The notes under the pieces were generated by a model. It was given only the letters and a program-made list of their open reading frames with translations, did not search any database and was not told the DNA's origin. Made by a program: the position numbers and the translations under genes. DNA of 64,000 nucleotides from Chrysoporthe austroafricana (Eukaryota; Ascomycota; Sordariomycetes; Diaporthales; Cryphonectriaceae): positions 1,922,001 to 1,986,000 of the forward strand of contig JYIP02000009.1 in assembly GCA_001051155.2 (NCBI GenBank), in the 5' to 3' direction. The first letter of the stretch is position 1. Every line of letters begins with the position of its first letter. Shown here one piece after another: positions 33,308 through 44,679 of the stretch.

Positions 33308-35728
33308 ATGAGCGAACCCATCTCCCTGGGTGCCCACCTCCGGTACCCCATTACCATCTCTAGGCTTGTCGCACAGCCCGGCGACAACGTCAAGAAGGGC
33401 TCCACCGCCATGGAGTACTCCTTCAAGTGGATCAAGGAGGTCGGCGACTCCATCACCGGCGACACCTGGGAGGAGGAGCAGACCACCATCTCCTCCTGGG
33501 GCTCGCCCGTCGAGGGGAAGCTCAAGGAGTGGAAGATCCGTGTGGGCGACGTCATCCGCAGCGACCGGCCCTGCGTCGTCATCGAGGAGGCCTGCCAGCA
33601 CCCCATCCAGATCTCCGGCCTCTGCGCCATCTGTGGCAAGGACATGACCGAGATCGACTGGAGCACCGAGCGCGCCGAGACCGAGCGCGCCCCCATCAAC
33701 ATGACCCACGATCAGACCGGCCTGACCGTCAGCCGGCAGCAGGCCCTCAAGGTCGAGACCGAACTGCAGCAGCGCCTGCTGGAGCAGAGGAAGCTGAGCC
33801 TGGTGGTCGACCTCGACCAGACCATCATACACGCCTGCATCGACCCGACGGTCGGCGAGTGGCAGAAGGACCCGTCGAACCCCAACTACGAGGCCGTCAA
33901 GGACGTGCAGAGCTTCCAGCTCAAGGACGACGGCCCGCGCGGCGCCGCGAGGGACTGCTCCTACTACATCAAGATGCGCCCGGGCCTGCGCCAGTTCCTC
34001 GAGCACGTCTCCCAGCTCTACGAGCTCCACGTCTACACCATGGGCACGCGGGCCTACGCCATGAACATCGCCAAGATCGTCGACCCGGACCAGAAGCTGT
34101 TCGGCAACCGCGTCATCAGCCGCGACGAGAACGGCAACATGACCGCCAAGAGCCTGCAGCGGCTGTTCCCCGTCTCCACCAACATGGTGGTCATCATCGA
34201 CGACCGCGCCGACGTGTGGCCCAAGAACCGCCCCAACCTGATCAAGGTCGTGCCCTACGACTTCTTCAAGGGCGTCGGAGATATCAACTCTAGCTTCCTG
34301 CCCAAGCGCCAAGACCAGCTGTCCTCCGACAAGCCTGCACCGAACCAGGGCGCACTTGCTGCCGCGAATGGCGCGTCCGACGAGCCTTCCAAGATGTCGG
34401 CTCTGGAGGGGCTCGCGGGGATGAGCAGCGGGGACGACGCGGCGCTGCTCAGGCTGCAGCAGGAGGAGCAGGAGCGCACGCTGGAGAAGCAGCTGCAGGA
34501 CCGCCCGCTGCTGCACATGCAGGAGAAGCTGGACAGGGAGGACGAGGACGCGGAGAGGGCCGGCCAGGAGAACCAGCGGCCTGCGGCCGGGGAGACGCCG
34601 CCGCACCACCGACACCAGGTCCTCCTGGACGACGACGCCGAGCTCAGGTACCTCGACCACCACCTGACGACGCTGCACTCCAGGTACTATGAGGCCTTCG
34701 ACGCGCACACTGGCGAGGACGAGATACCCGACGTGGGGGAGGTGCTCGACGAGCTCAAGGCCGAGGTCCTGCGCGGCACCAAAATCGTGCTGAGCGGCCT
34801 CGTCCCGCTCGGCACCGACGTGTACCGGTCCGAGATTGGCATGCAGGTCCTGAGCTTCGGGGCAGACCTGCGCACGAGGATTGATCCCGACATCACACAC
34901 CTGGTTATCAGCAGCAGCCGGCCCCGGACTCAGAAGGTCCGGCAGGCTGCCAAGATACCGACCATCAAGATCGTCAACCAGGACTGGCTGCAGGATTCCA
35001 TCAGCCAGTGGGAAGAGCTGGACGAGACCGCCTACATCGTGGACATACACCCGGCAGACCGCAACGCACCGACCCACGTCCTGATACCCGGGAGGCCGCC
35101 CCTGCAGGGCGGGCCCGGCCAGGACGCCAAGGATGGCGAGGTCGACGAGGACGAGCTCGACGACAGCGCGGACGACCAGGAGAGCGAGACCGCCGGGGAC
35201 CTGCGTAGCCCCATCGAGGAGGACCTGAAAGGCTTCGACTTCGAGGAGGTCGACCAGGAGCTTGCCGAGTTCCTGGCCGACGGAACAGACGACGACAGCG
35301 AGGATGACGGCGAGACCAACACGGCAGATTGCGAAACAGACAACGAGAGCAGCAAGTCGGACGCAAGCACCGCCAGCAGACGCCTGAACGGGCTGTCGCC
35401 GGGCTCGAAGAGGCCACACGACGAGGCGGATGAGTCAGAGAACGATGTCCCCGAGGCCGGTACGTCAGCTCTGTCCAAGAGGCTGAGGATCTCCAAGTCA
35501 CGCGGCGGCTCGGGCCTGCGGACGATGTACGCGACGCAGGACAACCAGGCCGAGACCGAGTCGAAACTCCCGAATGGCGGTGACGATGGAGATGAGGAGG
35601 TTGTCCTGCTCCAGAGCGAAGAGGTCAATGACGACTTCGATCCGGACGGCGACAACCTCGAGGCAGACCTAATGGCAGAGCTGGACCGGGAAGAGGCGGA
35701 GGAGGAGGCCCTCGCGGACAATGGCTAG
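33308..35728 (+). CDS. fcp1: RNA polymerase II CTD phosphatase FCP1
   Basis: Dephosphorylates the C-terminal repeats of the largest RNA polymerase II subunit so the enzyme can be recycled. One exon, 806 residues, ATG at 33308. A biotinyl-like N-terminal region precedes a Cys pair (C-A-I-C-G-K-D) seen in fungal Fcp1. The catalytic FCP homology domain opens with V-D-L-D-Q-T (Asp168 nucleophile, Asp170 acid/base) and ends with the conserved D-D-R-x-D-V-W and Y-x-F-F segments. A BRCT domain occupies about residues 492-580 (K-I-V-L-S-G ... W-L-Q-D-S). The C-terminus is very acidic with basic patches (S-K-R-P-H, S-K-R-L-R), the usual TFIIF-contact region. Strong G/C third-position bias creates a very long open frame on the opposite strand that is not a gene. 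The protein acts in the nucleus. Confidence 0.98.
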   Translation: MSEPISLGAHLRYPITISRLVAQPGDNVKKGSTAMEYSFKWIKEVGDSITGDTWEEEQTTISSWGSPVEGKLKEWKIRVGDVIRSDRPCVVIEEACQHPIQISGLCAICGKDMTEIDWSTERAETERAPINMTHDQTGLTVSRQQALKVETELQQRLLEQRKLSLVVDLDQTIIHACIDPTVGEWQKDPSNPNYEAVKDVQSFQLKDDGPRGAARDCSYYIKMRPGLRQFLEHVSQLYELHVYTMGTRAYAMNIAKIVDPDQKLFGNRVISRDENGNMTAKSLQRLFPVSTNMVVIIDDRADVWPKNRPNLIKVVPYDFFKGVGDINSSFLPKRQDQLSSDKPAPNQGALAAANGASDEPSKMSALEGLAGMSSGDDAALLRLQQEEQERTLEKQLQDRPLLHMQEKLDREDEDAERAGQENQRPAAGETPPHHRHQVLLDDDAELRYLDHHLTTLHSRYYEAFDAHTGEDEIPDVGEVLDELKAEVLRGTKIVLSGLVPLGTDVYRSEIGMQVLSFGADLRTRIDPDITHLVISSSRPRTQKVRQAAKIPTIKIVNQDWLQDSISQWEELDETAYIVDIHPADRNAPTHVLIPGRPPLQGGPGQDAKDGEVDEDELDDSADDQESETAGDLRSPIEEDLKGFDFEEVDQELAEFLADGTDDDSEDDGETNTADCETDNESSKSDASTASRRLNGLSPGSKRPHDEADESENDVPEAGTSALSKRLRISKSRGGSGLRTMYATQDNQAETESKLPNGGDDGDEEVVLLQSEEVNDDFDPDGDNLEADLMAELDREEAEEEALADNG

Positions 35729-36439
35729 CTGCGCCTCCGGGGCTGCGGCGGTTTGGAGACTGCATGCTTGCCTCTGCATCGCGAGGACGGCACGGCGTTC
35801 AGGAGGGCAGCGTGATCATCGGGCCGGCGGTGTACTAGCGATGACTATTTGAATTGCGAGAAATGAATTGTAAAATTTTCACACTGCATAAATTCCTGTC
35901 TTAACCCTCCACGCTCGTAACAATGCATGACTGACTGGTGGTGAGGCCCACGGCGTGACGTTGCAGATCGTGACAAAGGATCATCCATCGCCTGTCTCGC
36001 ATTGCCATCTCATCTCTCCCGTCACAGTCCTGTCTGCTGCACAGAGGCGGCTGCGTCTGGGCCCTGCTTTCATCTCCGATAGTCTCCCTTTACCGTATCT
36101 AAGTCTTTGTTTGATGGTTGTTGGTGTTGCTGGCGTGAAGGCTTGCCGCCGAAAAGGGCACATCCCTGTAGCAACCTCATTATGTAATCACCCGAGCCCG
36201 TCCAACCTCCAAGCTCGGATAACCAAGCAGCTGCGACGAGCCGCCCCACTGCTCACCACGACAGCCTCAATCGCGACCCGCCCCCCAAGGACGACGACCC
36301 TCACGACCCCGACGAGAGCCAATTGACGGCACCAGCAGTAGCTCCCATCCTCGCTGCGGAGAAGGGCCGACGAGGGAAAGCAGCACGGACCGCGTCGGTA
36401 CCCGAGCCAGCACACCACATCACAGACAATTCGCCTACC
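35729..36439. other. intergenic region (FCP1 3' / GRIM-19 5')
   Basis: About 700 bp with no coding signal; it should hold the FCP1 terminator and the GRIM-19 promoter and leader. Confidence 0.5.
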
Positions 36440-37635
36440 ATGCCTCAGGACATGCCGCCTGTGGGCGGGTATGACCCCGTCCAGTACAAGGTGAGTCGAG
36501 CGAACCACAGGGATTCTCGATGTTCCATCGTGGATTCATGAAGAAAAGGGCTAGGGTGAGGTGGTAGGGGCGCAGTTGGGCCGACGGCGACGAGGGCGGG
36601 CGGGCGGACGCAGCTAGGGACCTCGTGCTAGGGCGACCCCGGCGAGCGCAGCATAGGGCAAACACACTGCTTCATTTGACGAGCACACATACTCGACGGT
36701 GGCTACGGATTTGGCGGGTTGTTGAGCCCAAGGCGCAGCGGCCAGCTCGCTTACGATCAGCTCGGAGACCTGGGGGGGCGCATCGCCTCGCGCGGCGGCT
36801 GCCCGTACGAGGCTCGAGAAAAGTGTCGCCGGCACGGTCATACGACCCAGGCGGGGGAGAGGAGAGGCCGAAGTCACCACAGTCCGCAGGTGCAGGAGCG
36901 GGAGGGAGGGTAAAGCCTTGAGGGGCTTCGGACTGGATCCTGCTTTTCCTCCTTGATGCGGCAGATGACAGACATGCGGCGCTGCCTGGTGAACACATGC
37001 AGTCCCGCAGACGACCTCCTTCCCCTTCTCTTGCACGTTCCCGGGCTACAACGACAAGCCCACGAGACGCGCCCAATGCCCAACGCCACATACATACACC
37101 CGCTCGCCCGCTGCCTGGTTACCAAAATCTCAAGCAAAAGAGGAGGAAGAACAAGTAGTCGCGCCTGCGGAGAAGAGAGACATTGGTGAGAAAGGCCACA
37201 GAAGTGCTGATCATCTTCTCGTTCCACAGCGCAACCTCCCAGCCCGGGGATTCAAGCCCGCGACGCTCCTCGCCATCGGCGGCGGCGTGATGCTCTACGG
37301 ATGGTACAAATATGGCAAAGGCGCTAGGGAACAGCGGTACGCCCTTCCCTTCCACCCTCCCCCTCTTTGTCGTTGCTGTAGGCTTGGCCTTACTCTCTTG
37401 ACTGACACCTGGCTTGGTCGCGTCCCGTGCAAACAGCGAACTCGCCCGCGAGAAGATGTGGTCCCGCATCCACCTGATCCCCGTCCTGCAGGCCGAGGAG
37501 GACCGCGACCAGGTCCGCCGGTACCTGGCCGACCAGGCCCGCGAGAAGGAGCTCATCGGCGAGAACTTCAAAGCCTACCACAGCGACCGCTTTGTCAAGC
37601 CCACCTTTGCAGTCACGCCCGAAAAGACAAAGTAG
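36440..37635 (+). CDS. complex I subunit GRIM-19 / NDUFA13 (B16.6)
   Basis: Accessory subunit of mitochondrial NADH:ubiquinone oxidoreductase. Exons 36440-36490, 37230-37336 and 37437-37635; 118 residues, the normal size. The N-terminus P-Q-D-M-P-P-V-G-G-Y-D, the junction Y-K|R-N-L-P-A-R-G-F, the single membrane helix with Y-G-W-Y-K, and the E-L-A-R-E-K-M-W-S-R-I-H-L-I-P-V-L-Q-A-E-E-D-R block are all family hallmarks. The first intron is 739 nt, far longer than the other introns in this window, and separates a 17-codon first exon from the body. The second intron (100 nt) is ordinary. The protein acts in the inner mitochondrial membrane. It is expected to be housekeeping and expressed with other respiratory genes. 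Confidence 0.97.
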
Positions 37636-38281
37636 AGGAAGAGGCAGACGAAAACCCCTTTTTGTGCCGGGTCGGTGCCGGATGAGAAAAGGAAAGGATT
37701 GGTGGGCCGTGGGGGAAGCGGGAGTTTGGCGTGACGGGGCTTGTGGATGAGCATTCCACGAGGTTTCATTCAGTGGATGCCGGGATGTATAGACTGCACG
37801 GACGATTGTGGGCGAGGGAGGGCTCGTCTGTGAGAAGCCGGTAGGATACTTCGGTCGCCTAGGTTCGAACTGCGAAGGGCTCCCGCGCTGCGGCGCATTG
37901 GTGTGCTGCGCAGGCGGCCTGTTACGATACAGACAAGCACAGGGAAGTAGGAATGCAAGACAACTTGAACGCGCGATGAGACTCAAGGGCTGAACAAGCA
38001 AGCCTCTAAGAGTTAGCCGTGGACATTTTCTTGTCACACCTCTCCCGCATAGACTTCGCAACAGTTGGGACCCGAAAGTTGACTAGGGTGGAGCAATCGT
38101 GTGCATTGCATCGCGCCATCACAGCCCATATATCCAACCAAACACCTGAACAGTGGATTCACCATCCCAACCGCAACGCCATAGATCCGTCGGACCATCA
38201 GCCATTTTCAGACCAACCACCACTCCGTCCATTTGTTCGCGAACGCAACCGTGCACTTCACCAGCGAGGCAGGTCATCCGT
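37636..38281. other. intergenic region between convergent GRIM-19 and condensin genes
   Basis: About 650 bp of 3' flanking sequence for both genes; no coding signal seen. Confidence 0.5.
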
Positions 38282-41200
38282 CTAAGCTGCGGCCTGGACA
38301 ATCTTGAAGCCCTCCGAAACCAGCTTTGTAATATCCTCGTTCTTATGCTGCAGCAAGCCCAAGGCAAACGCGACATCGTTCCACTGTCGTTCCGTCTCGC
38401 AGCGGGGGAGACGGGCAGCCAGCTTATCGGCTAGCTGCTTGGCGTGTTTATCCTGTCATGGATGTTAGCATTCGGTCGTCCGTCATGGATCAGAGTAACA
38501 GTTTGGTGCGGACAACTCACCTTTTCCACAAACCCGAGCAAGAACCGCACAATCCTCCTGAAGCTCTCCTCAGCCAGGCCCTTCTCCGCGGAGAGTAGGG
38601 AGAACATATCCACGAAGTGGTTGTACACAGCATTATCCTTGGTCGACAGCTCGGTGAAGAACATGCGTGCTAGATCTGCAATACGCTTGTCTTCATCCTC
38701 GAGGCACTTGGCCATCTCGCCAAGCTGGCCCTTGACCTTCACCTGACCAGCAAGAATCAGAAAAGTCAGGGTCATGAGACATGTTCTCTTGACAGAGGCG
38801 TCAGAATCTGCCAGGCGACGGTACAGGAAGTCTGTGTTCTCATCAATGAGGTGGTTGAAGCACACAGCCATGTCCCCGAGGGCGATGACGGCGTTCGACC
38901 GGACGGTCGCATCGGGGGAGCGCTCCATGATGGTGATGAGCAGAGGCAGGTTAGTCTCGCAGTACTCAGCTGACACACACATCAGCTTCGCCAAGCAGAG
39001 TGTGGAAGCAGCCTGCAAGCCCTTGTCCTTGTACTTGGTGTTGTTCGCACATATCTCGCTGACCAGGGGACCGAACATCGCCAGCAGACTGTCTGGGCCG
39101 TAGAGTAGCTCACGCTCTCGAATATGCTGCATAGCTTCTGTGAAGTCATCTTCAGTCGTGCCGCCGATTAGGTCAAGCTCATCCTCGGGGTCTTCCTTGT
39201 CCTTGTCACCATTTTTGCTGGTCCGCCGTGATTCGGCCGCAGCAGCCTTCTCGGCAGCAACGACCTTCTCCTTCTCCTGCTTCCGTCGTTTGAAGTCAAG
39301 CTCGCAGAGTTCGAGATGAACAATCTGCTTGATCGCAACATGCCCAACAATGAAGAGCAGTTGTGACAGAGCAATGGCATTGTCCCGTTTCGCTTTTTGC
39401 GGCTTCTGAGGGCTGGCCTTTTGAGGGCTAGTCTTCTGAGGACTGGATTTTTGAGGGGTTGCTGGTGTGGCGGCGGCGGCGGCGGATTCACCACCCCCTT
39501 CGCCAGTATGAGGATCTAGTGTCTCAGGAGAAGTTTGCTCACCCTGTAGACGCTGCACGCTTGGCGACGTCCTTTGCGAGTCCCGAGAGCCGGGGCGCTC
39601 GTCAGAGCTAGACTGCGATCTTTGTGGCGTAAACACAGTCTTCGTCTTGTGGCGGATGATCTCAGAGCACAACACGTCAGGGTGCTTCGAGATAGAGTAA
39701 ATGGCATTGATAGCCTGCTCAGCAACTCCATACCACTCTTCGCTCTCGAAGGGAACTTCCGTGATAGCAGCCAACTTCTGCAGCACGGCATGCTCATTCG
39801 GCAACCGTGAAAATTTGACCGCCGACTCCTTAGCCTGCCGGCCAGTAGGGTTCAAACGGCGCAGGGCGATGCAGGTGTACTTGGCCAATTGCAGATCGTT
39901 CCGGCCTTGAGTTCCAAGACCAGTCCGAAGCATAGTCTCCATGTCGCTGACGACGATCTCCGGGCTTGCGGTCGCTAACATGCCCAGGACAATAATGGCA
40001 CCCCGCCGCTGTGTTCTTGAGATCTCACGCCTCTGCACGCCGTAAACTTGCCACAGCTTTGCGATGACAATGTCCGGGATCATGCCTTGCTTCATCATCG
40101 TGCTCAGAAGCTGCTCGAGGGAGGTGAGTTCCGCAGGAGTGGCCCCGAAGGTCAAACTAATCATGTTTCGTGCGATGTAGTTGGCTGCATCGTTTGCGCT
40201 GAATGAGTCTGGTGCCTCGAAGAAGAGCCGCTTGTAGCATTCAATGAGATGGGTCTGTACACCCTTCCCCTCGTCGCTGTTGCCTTTGGTCCAGATCAAG
40301 CGCAGCATCCGACGGATGCCGACCTTATTCTGCTCAATGTTGTATGCGTCGCCGACCTCAAAGTAATCCATGGCCTCGATTACCTCGCTCTTGTTCCTGG
40401 CGCTGAGGAGCTGGCAGATGGTACCGGTGGCGTCATGAAGGACATCAATGAACTTCAGCGCCTCGGTATAATACCGCCTGGTCAGTGTGAGCTTCTCGAT
40501 GGCATCCGAGGTTGCTGCATCCTCTTGAGCCTTCTGAACGGCCGCAGCTTTCTCCTCGTCTGTCATCTCGGCAGGTGCCTTCTTCTGCGGGGACTCGACT
40601 TGCGTTGCCTCGTCCAGAAGCTGCTCGTCCACGGTGATGTCGGCCCTACCCTGGCTGTCCATGTCCGGGGCACCTGCTGGAGGCTTGAGGGCGTCGAGCT
40701 CCTGGTCCACCTTGTCAAGACGCTCCTGCCAGTCCTTACGGGCCAACTGTGATCCGTGCATGACGGTGAACGGGTGGGTCTTGATGAGGCAGCCCAGGAG
40801 CTTGATTGCATTTCTGCGAACGTTGCTGCTCTTGTCCTCTAGACTCCGGCACGCGAGTTCCGCAGCCTTCTGTCTCCGCTTGGGGAATTTCTGTTGAAGG
40901 TCGCAAAGTTTGACGTAGACCTGGATGGCCCTGCATCGGCAGTAGGGATTGATGTCGAGGAAGCGCTCCTCCAATACATCGAAGAAGGCGTTCAGCTGTG
41001 ACTTGTAATTCTCGCCTCTCTCCCCCTGCTTGCTCAGGTAAATGAGCATGTTTCCGCAGACTTCGATAAGTGCACATCGCAGCGTGTAGGACTAGAACTC
41101 GTTAGCTCTGGAGAGAGCAAGTTCAAGACGCAGGCATACCTCGCTATCGAGCTGCTTGGCCAGCATCGTCATCTGCTTGATCACCAGCCTTGGTGCAAGC

Positions 41201-42406
41201 TCGGACAGCTTGACCATGAACGTAGACACAGACTTGGGCCCCCTGGTGTCATTGCTGTTGAACTCCTTATTACTGAGCTCGCGCAGTATCTCCTCGCCAA
41301 GCTGTGGGTAGTCGTATTGCTCTGCCAGGATGTGCAGAAACTCCGCCATGGGTTCAGACAGATGCTCAAAGTAGGTGAGGTTCTGTACGATGGAAATCTG
41401 GGCAGCTGTAAAGAGTTCAGTAAACCAGCCATCGTCCCGACGAGAATGTACATACCATATCCGTGGCCGTGATGCTTGACAGCAATGCACAGCACCTTGA
41501 ACGCGTGCATGCGGATGGTCGTGCTCTTGACTCGTTGCTCGCTCTCGAGGATCAGGTAGACCGGGCGGGTGAGCAGACCGATGAAGGTGTCGCGCTCCGA
41601 AGTCGTCAGGAAGATCTTGCCCAGTTTCAAGCGCAAAACCTTGCACATGGTGTCAAGAGCGATCTGGAGCTGCGCCGCGCTGTCCCAGTGGCCGTCCTTG
41701 TCGCCAGACCCGGCCTTCTTGCCCTTGGATTTCCTGCCACGCGCAACAGGCGCAGCCGAGGTCTTCTCGGCCGCCTTGGTCTCGACACACGATATCGTCC
41801 ATTGTAGGAGGAATCCGTAGATCTCGAGAATTTGTTTGTGGTGGGAGAGCAAGTCCTGCTCGTCGGACTCGAGGTCAGTGTGTATGATGTCGGCCTCGGT
41901 GGACAAGCCGGAAGTAATCAGATCGAAGACCTTCGAGAGAGCGTGTGTTGGGAGGAAGGGGGTGTATCTACATTGTTTGAGCGGCTCAGAAACGGGATCT
42001 CGAAGTATTGGAGCGGTTGGGCAGTAGTCTAGAGGGAGCAGGTTCCAGCCCTCGGAGAGCATGTGCTACAGGAGGGCCGGATTACAGAAAAACCTAGCCT
42101 TCTCAAGGAGTGCCCAGCACTTGCAGACAGAGAAATCGCGGGGTCGGAAGGGAGGAGAGAGATGGGGACGCACTTTAAAAGGAACTGCAACGAGTCGAAA
42201 TGGGCGCTGCGTGTTATTGCGTCTGGGTTTCCGGCGACGGCGTCGATAATGGGGTTGAGGATGGGGTTTACGACGGCGTTGGTCAGGGACTCTGGGTCCT
42301 TCTCGCAGTCGAAGAGGGAGCCATCGGCTTCGGGTGTCGGGATGGTGGCAGGATCGCTCATGTAGAGCTTGAGAGCCTCGTTGATGTCGAAGTTGATGCT
42401 GTCCAT
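38282..42406 (-). CDS. cnd1: condensin complex subunit 1 (Cnd1/Ycs4/CAP-D2)
   Basis: HEAT-repeat non-SMC subunit of condensin, needed for mitotic chromosome compaction and rDNA segregation. Exons on the minus strand: 42406-42174, 41967-41456, 41405-41140, 41091-38521, 38452-38282; 1250 residues, as expected. The N-terminal region (F-L-L-K|Y-T-P-F-L-P) begins the Cnd1 N-terminal domain. The HEAT core includes R-C-R-A-I-Q-V-Y-V-K and N-V-R-R-N-A-I-K-L-L-G. The conserved C-terminal Cnd1 block reads N-A-V-I-A-L-G-D-M-A-V-C-F-N. Between them lies a low-complexity insert rich in Lys/Pro/Ser (S-P-Q-K-T repeats), a plausible CDK target. The first intron (206 nt) is the least certain; it was chosen because only that acceptor restores the conserved sequence. 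The gene is divergent from the Cdc7 gene. Confidence 0.97.
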
Positions 42407-43170
42407 TTTGTGGGCAGGCCGGGGGCGGGGTATCGCAGGAGAGAAGCAGGCGAAACAAGGCGAAAGAAAGGAAAGACCAAGCCCAAATGCCGGTGACGGT
42501 CAGGACACAGCCCGTGCGACAGCATGCGGCGTGAGCCGACCTAGGTGCGGGCGGATTGGTGGCGGCGGCGGCGTGGAAGATGCAGAGGAGATGCGGAAGA
42601 AGGTTGGAGGTTTGTGACGGAAGGTCGAGGCTGCCAGAGGTTGTTTACGATGCCATGGGAGGGCACTGGCGGGCGGAGGGTGGGGGGTGCAGGGGTGCAG
42701 GGGTGTGTGTACTTGGCAGGGGCTGGCTGGCTGCCAACTGGTCCCGTCTCTGCCCAGCAACGAGTTTGTTGTTGTTTGGATTGGGCTTTGCAGAAACGCG
42801 CCTCGCCCCGCTAGCCAGGGACGCTGGTGCTGAGCCTGCCCCTGTACCGCGTCAAGGACTAAACCGCGGTTTCCAGGCGGGATGCGACCAGACCCCGCCT
42901 AAACAACCACCGCCACCACCACTCCTCTTGGTATTCACAGCAGTCAACACCACCTCCTGATCTCGTCCTGCGCTCGCACATCCTTGCCAATTGGCCCTTA
43001 GATCCTTCGCGCTATTGCTCAGCTGTAGCTTCGACACCTCCAACGCGTTTATGCGCGTCCACTACAGCCGCCAGCAGCGGACCTCTGCCCCTCTGCCCTG
43101 CAGAAGAGCCGCTCTGGTCGGCTGAGGCCTGTCCTTCGACCTCTCGACCTGCGGGTGTTTGCGGGCCAAC
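42407..43170. other. shared promoter of condensin and Cdc7 genes
   Basis: 764 bp between two divergent cell-cycle genes, G-rich on the plus strand near the condensin side. It contains one ACGCGT element at 43043-43048. Confidence 0.6.
43043..43048. promoter_or_regulatory. ACGCGT (MCB-like) element upstream of Cdc7
   Basis: The palindromic hexamer ACGCGT is the MluI cell-cycle box bound by MBF in yeasts to drive G1/S transcription. It occurs once, 123-128 bp before the Cdc7 ATG. A single hexamer can occur by chance, so the assignment rests on context. Confidence 0.35.
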
Positions 43171-44679
43171 ATGGCCACCGCAGGCCGTCGACGTCGCGCA
43201 GAGAACTTCAACATCCACGAGGATGCGCCATCTACCGAGGATGCAGATATGAACACCGACCCCGATGATGGAGACATCGAGCGGGGAGAAGACACCGCAG
43301 ACCAGGATGAGCAGCAGGAGGAGGAGCAGGAGCCAGGCGCTGAGGACGACGAGGAGGGCATGTCAGGGGAGGAGGTGCTGGACGAGGACATGAGGAAGCT
43401 GCAGGATGCCTTCCCCGGCTTCAGACAAAAGTACCGTCTGATCAAGAGGATTGGCGAGGGTGCGTCTGTTTGTTCCTGCGCTGGTTCGTGATGCTGACGA
43501 CGGCCATGTCTAGGCACCTTCTCGACTGTCTACAAGGCACAGGACATGCAGTACGAGTGGTATGAAAACAAGTGGGATCTCGACAAGGAGAACGAGAAGT
43601 GGACGCCACCTCCCTTGAAGAGGCACATCGACCGCGGCTCCCCCGCCGCCACCGACACAGCGTCCCAACTGTCGCACGCTTCACGAGGTCGGCGCCGCCC
43701 CAAGTACGTCGCGATCAAGAAGATCTACGTCACCTCCTCACCCGCGCGCATCCTCAACGAGCTCGAGCTCCTACACGACCTGCGCGAGTGCCCCGCTGTC
43801 TGCCCCCTCATCACCGCCTTTCGCAGCACCGATCAGGTCATCGCCATCCTGCCCTACTTCCGCCACCAGGATTTCAGGGACTACTTCCGCGACATGAATG
43901 TTGTCGACATGGCTATCTACCTCCGGTCCCTCTTCACGGCCTTGTCGTATGTGCACCGTCACCACATCATACATCGTGATATTAAGCCCACCAACTTCCT
44001 CTACGACCCCGCGTCCCAGCGCGGTGTCCTCGTGGACTTTGGCCTGGCGGAGCGAGAAGGCACAGACACGAAGCCCTGTGCCTGCCATGAGGAGCCTGGT
44101 GCGCGCCGGCAACGTCTCAGGTCGGCCTACATGGCTAACGGTGGTCCGCATCACGGATATCCCAAGAACGACACACGTCCCTCGCGGCGTGCCAACCGCG
44201 CCGGCACACGCGGCTTCCGTGCCCCCGAGGTTCTCTTCAAGTGCACCGAGCAGACCACAAAGCTCGACATCTGGTCCGCGGGCGTAATCCTGCTCACCGT
44301 CATGTCGCGCCGCTTCCCGTTTTTCAACAGCGCAGACGACGTCGAGGCCATGATCGAGATAGCGACCATCTTTGGCTACAAGCGCATGAGAATTGCCGGC
44401 CAGCTGCACGGGACCATGTTCGAGACCAATATCCCCACTATCGGCCAGAGCGGCTTCGATCTGGGCAAGATCATCATGTGGAGCACTGTCCGCGAGGAGA
44501 AAGAAAGGCCGTTCACCACCGAGGAGAGGATCGCGGTCGACTTTCTCACTAGATGTATGGAATTAGACCCCAGCCGGCGGATAAGTGCGGACGAGGCTCT
44601 CGAGCACGAGTTCTTGATGATGGGTGTAGAGGGTGGTGCAGGTAGTGAGGAGGAGGATATGGACATCCTCCGGCCGTGA
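43171..44679 (+). CDS. cdc7: Cdc7 kinase (DDK catalytic subunit, Hsk1)
   Basis: Serine/threonine kinase that, with Dbf4, phosphorylates MCM proteins to fire replication origins. Exons 43171-43459 and 43514-44679 (54-nt intron inside the Gly-rich loop, G-E-G|T-F-S-T-V-Y); 484 residues. A very acidic leader (about 75 residues) precedes the kinase fold: Lys165 in V-A-I-K-K, Asp252 in H-R-D-I-K-P-T-N-F, Asp271 in V-D-F-G-L-A, then A-P-E-V-L. Cdc7-type kinase inserts are present, one between the Gly loop and Lys165 and one in the activation segment with Cys/Arg-rich sequence. It lacks the long C-terminal extension of some family members but ends after subdomain XI (E-L-D-P-S-R-R-I-S-A-D-E-A-L). 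Nuclear. Confidence 0.97.

Noticed and set aside
33215..35419. 734-codon open frame opposite FCP1
   Set aside because: An effect of the strong G/C third-position bias of FCP1; the plus-strand protein has all FCP1 motifs and the antisense protein has none.
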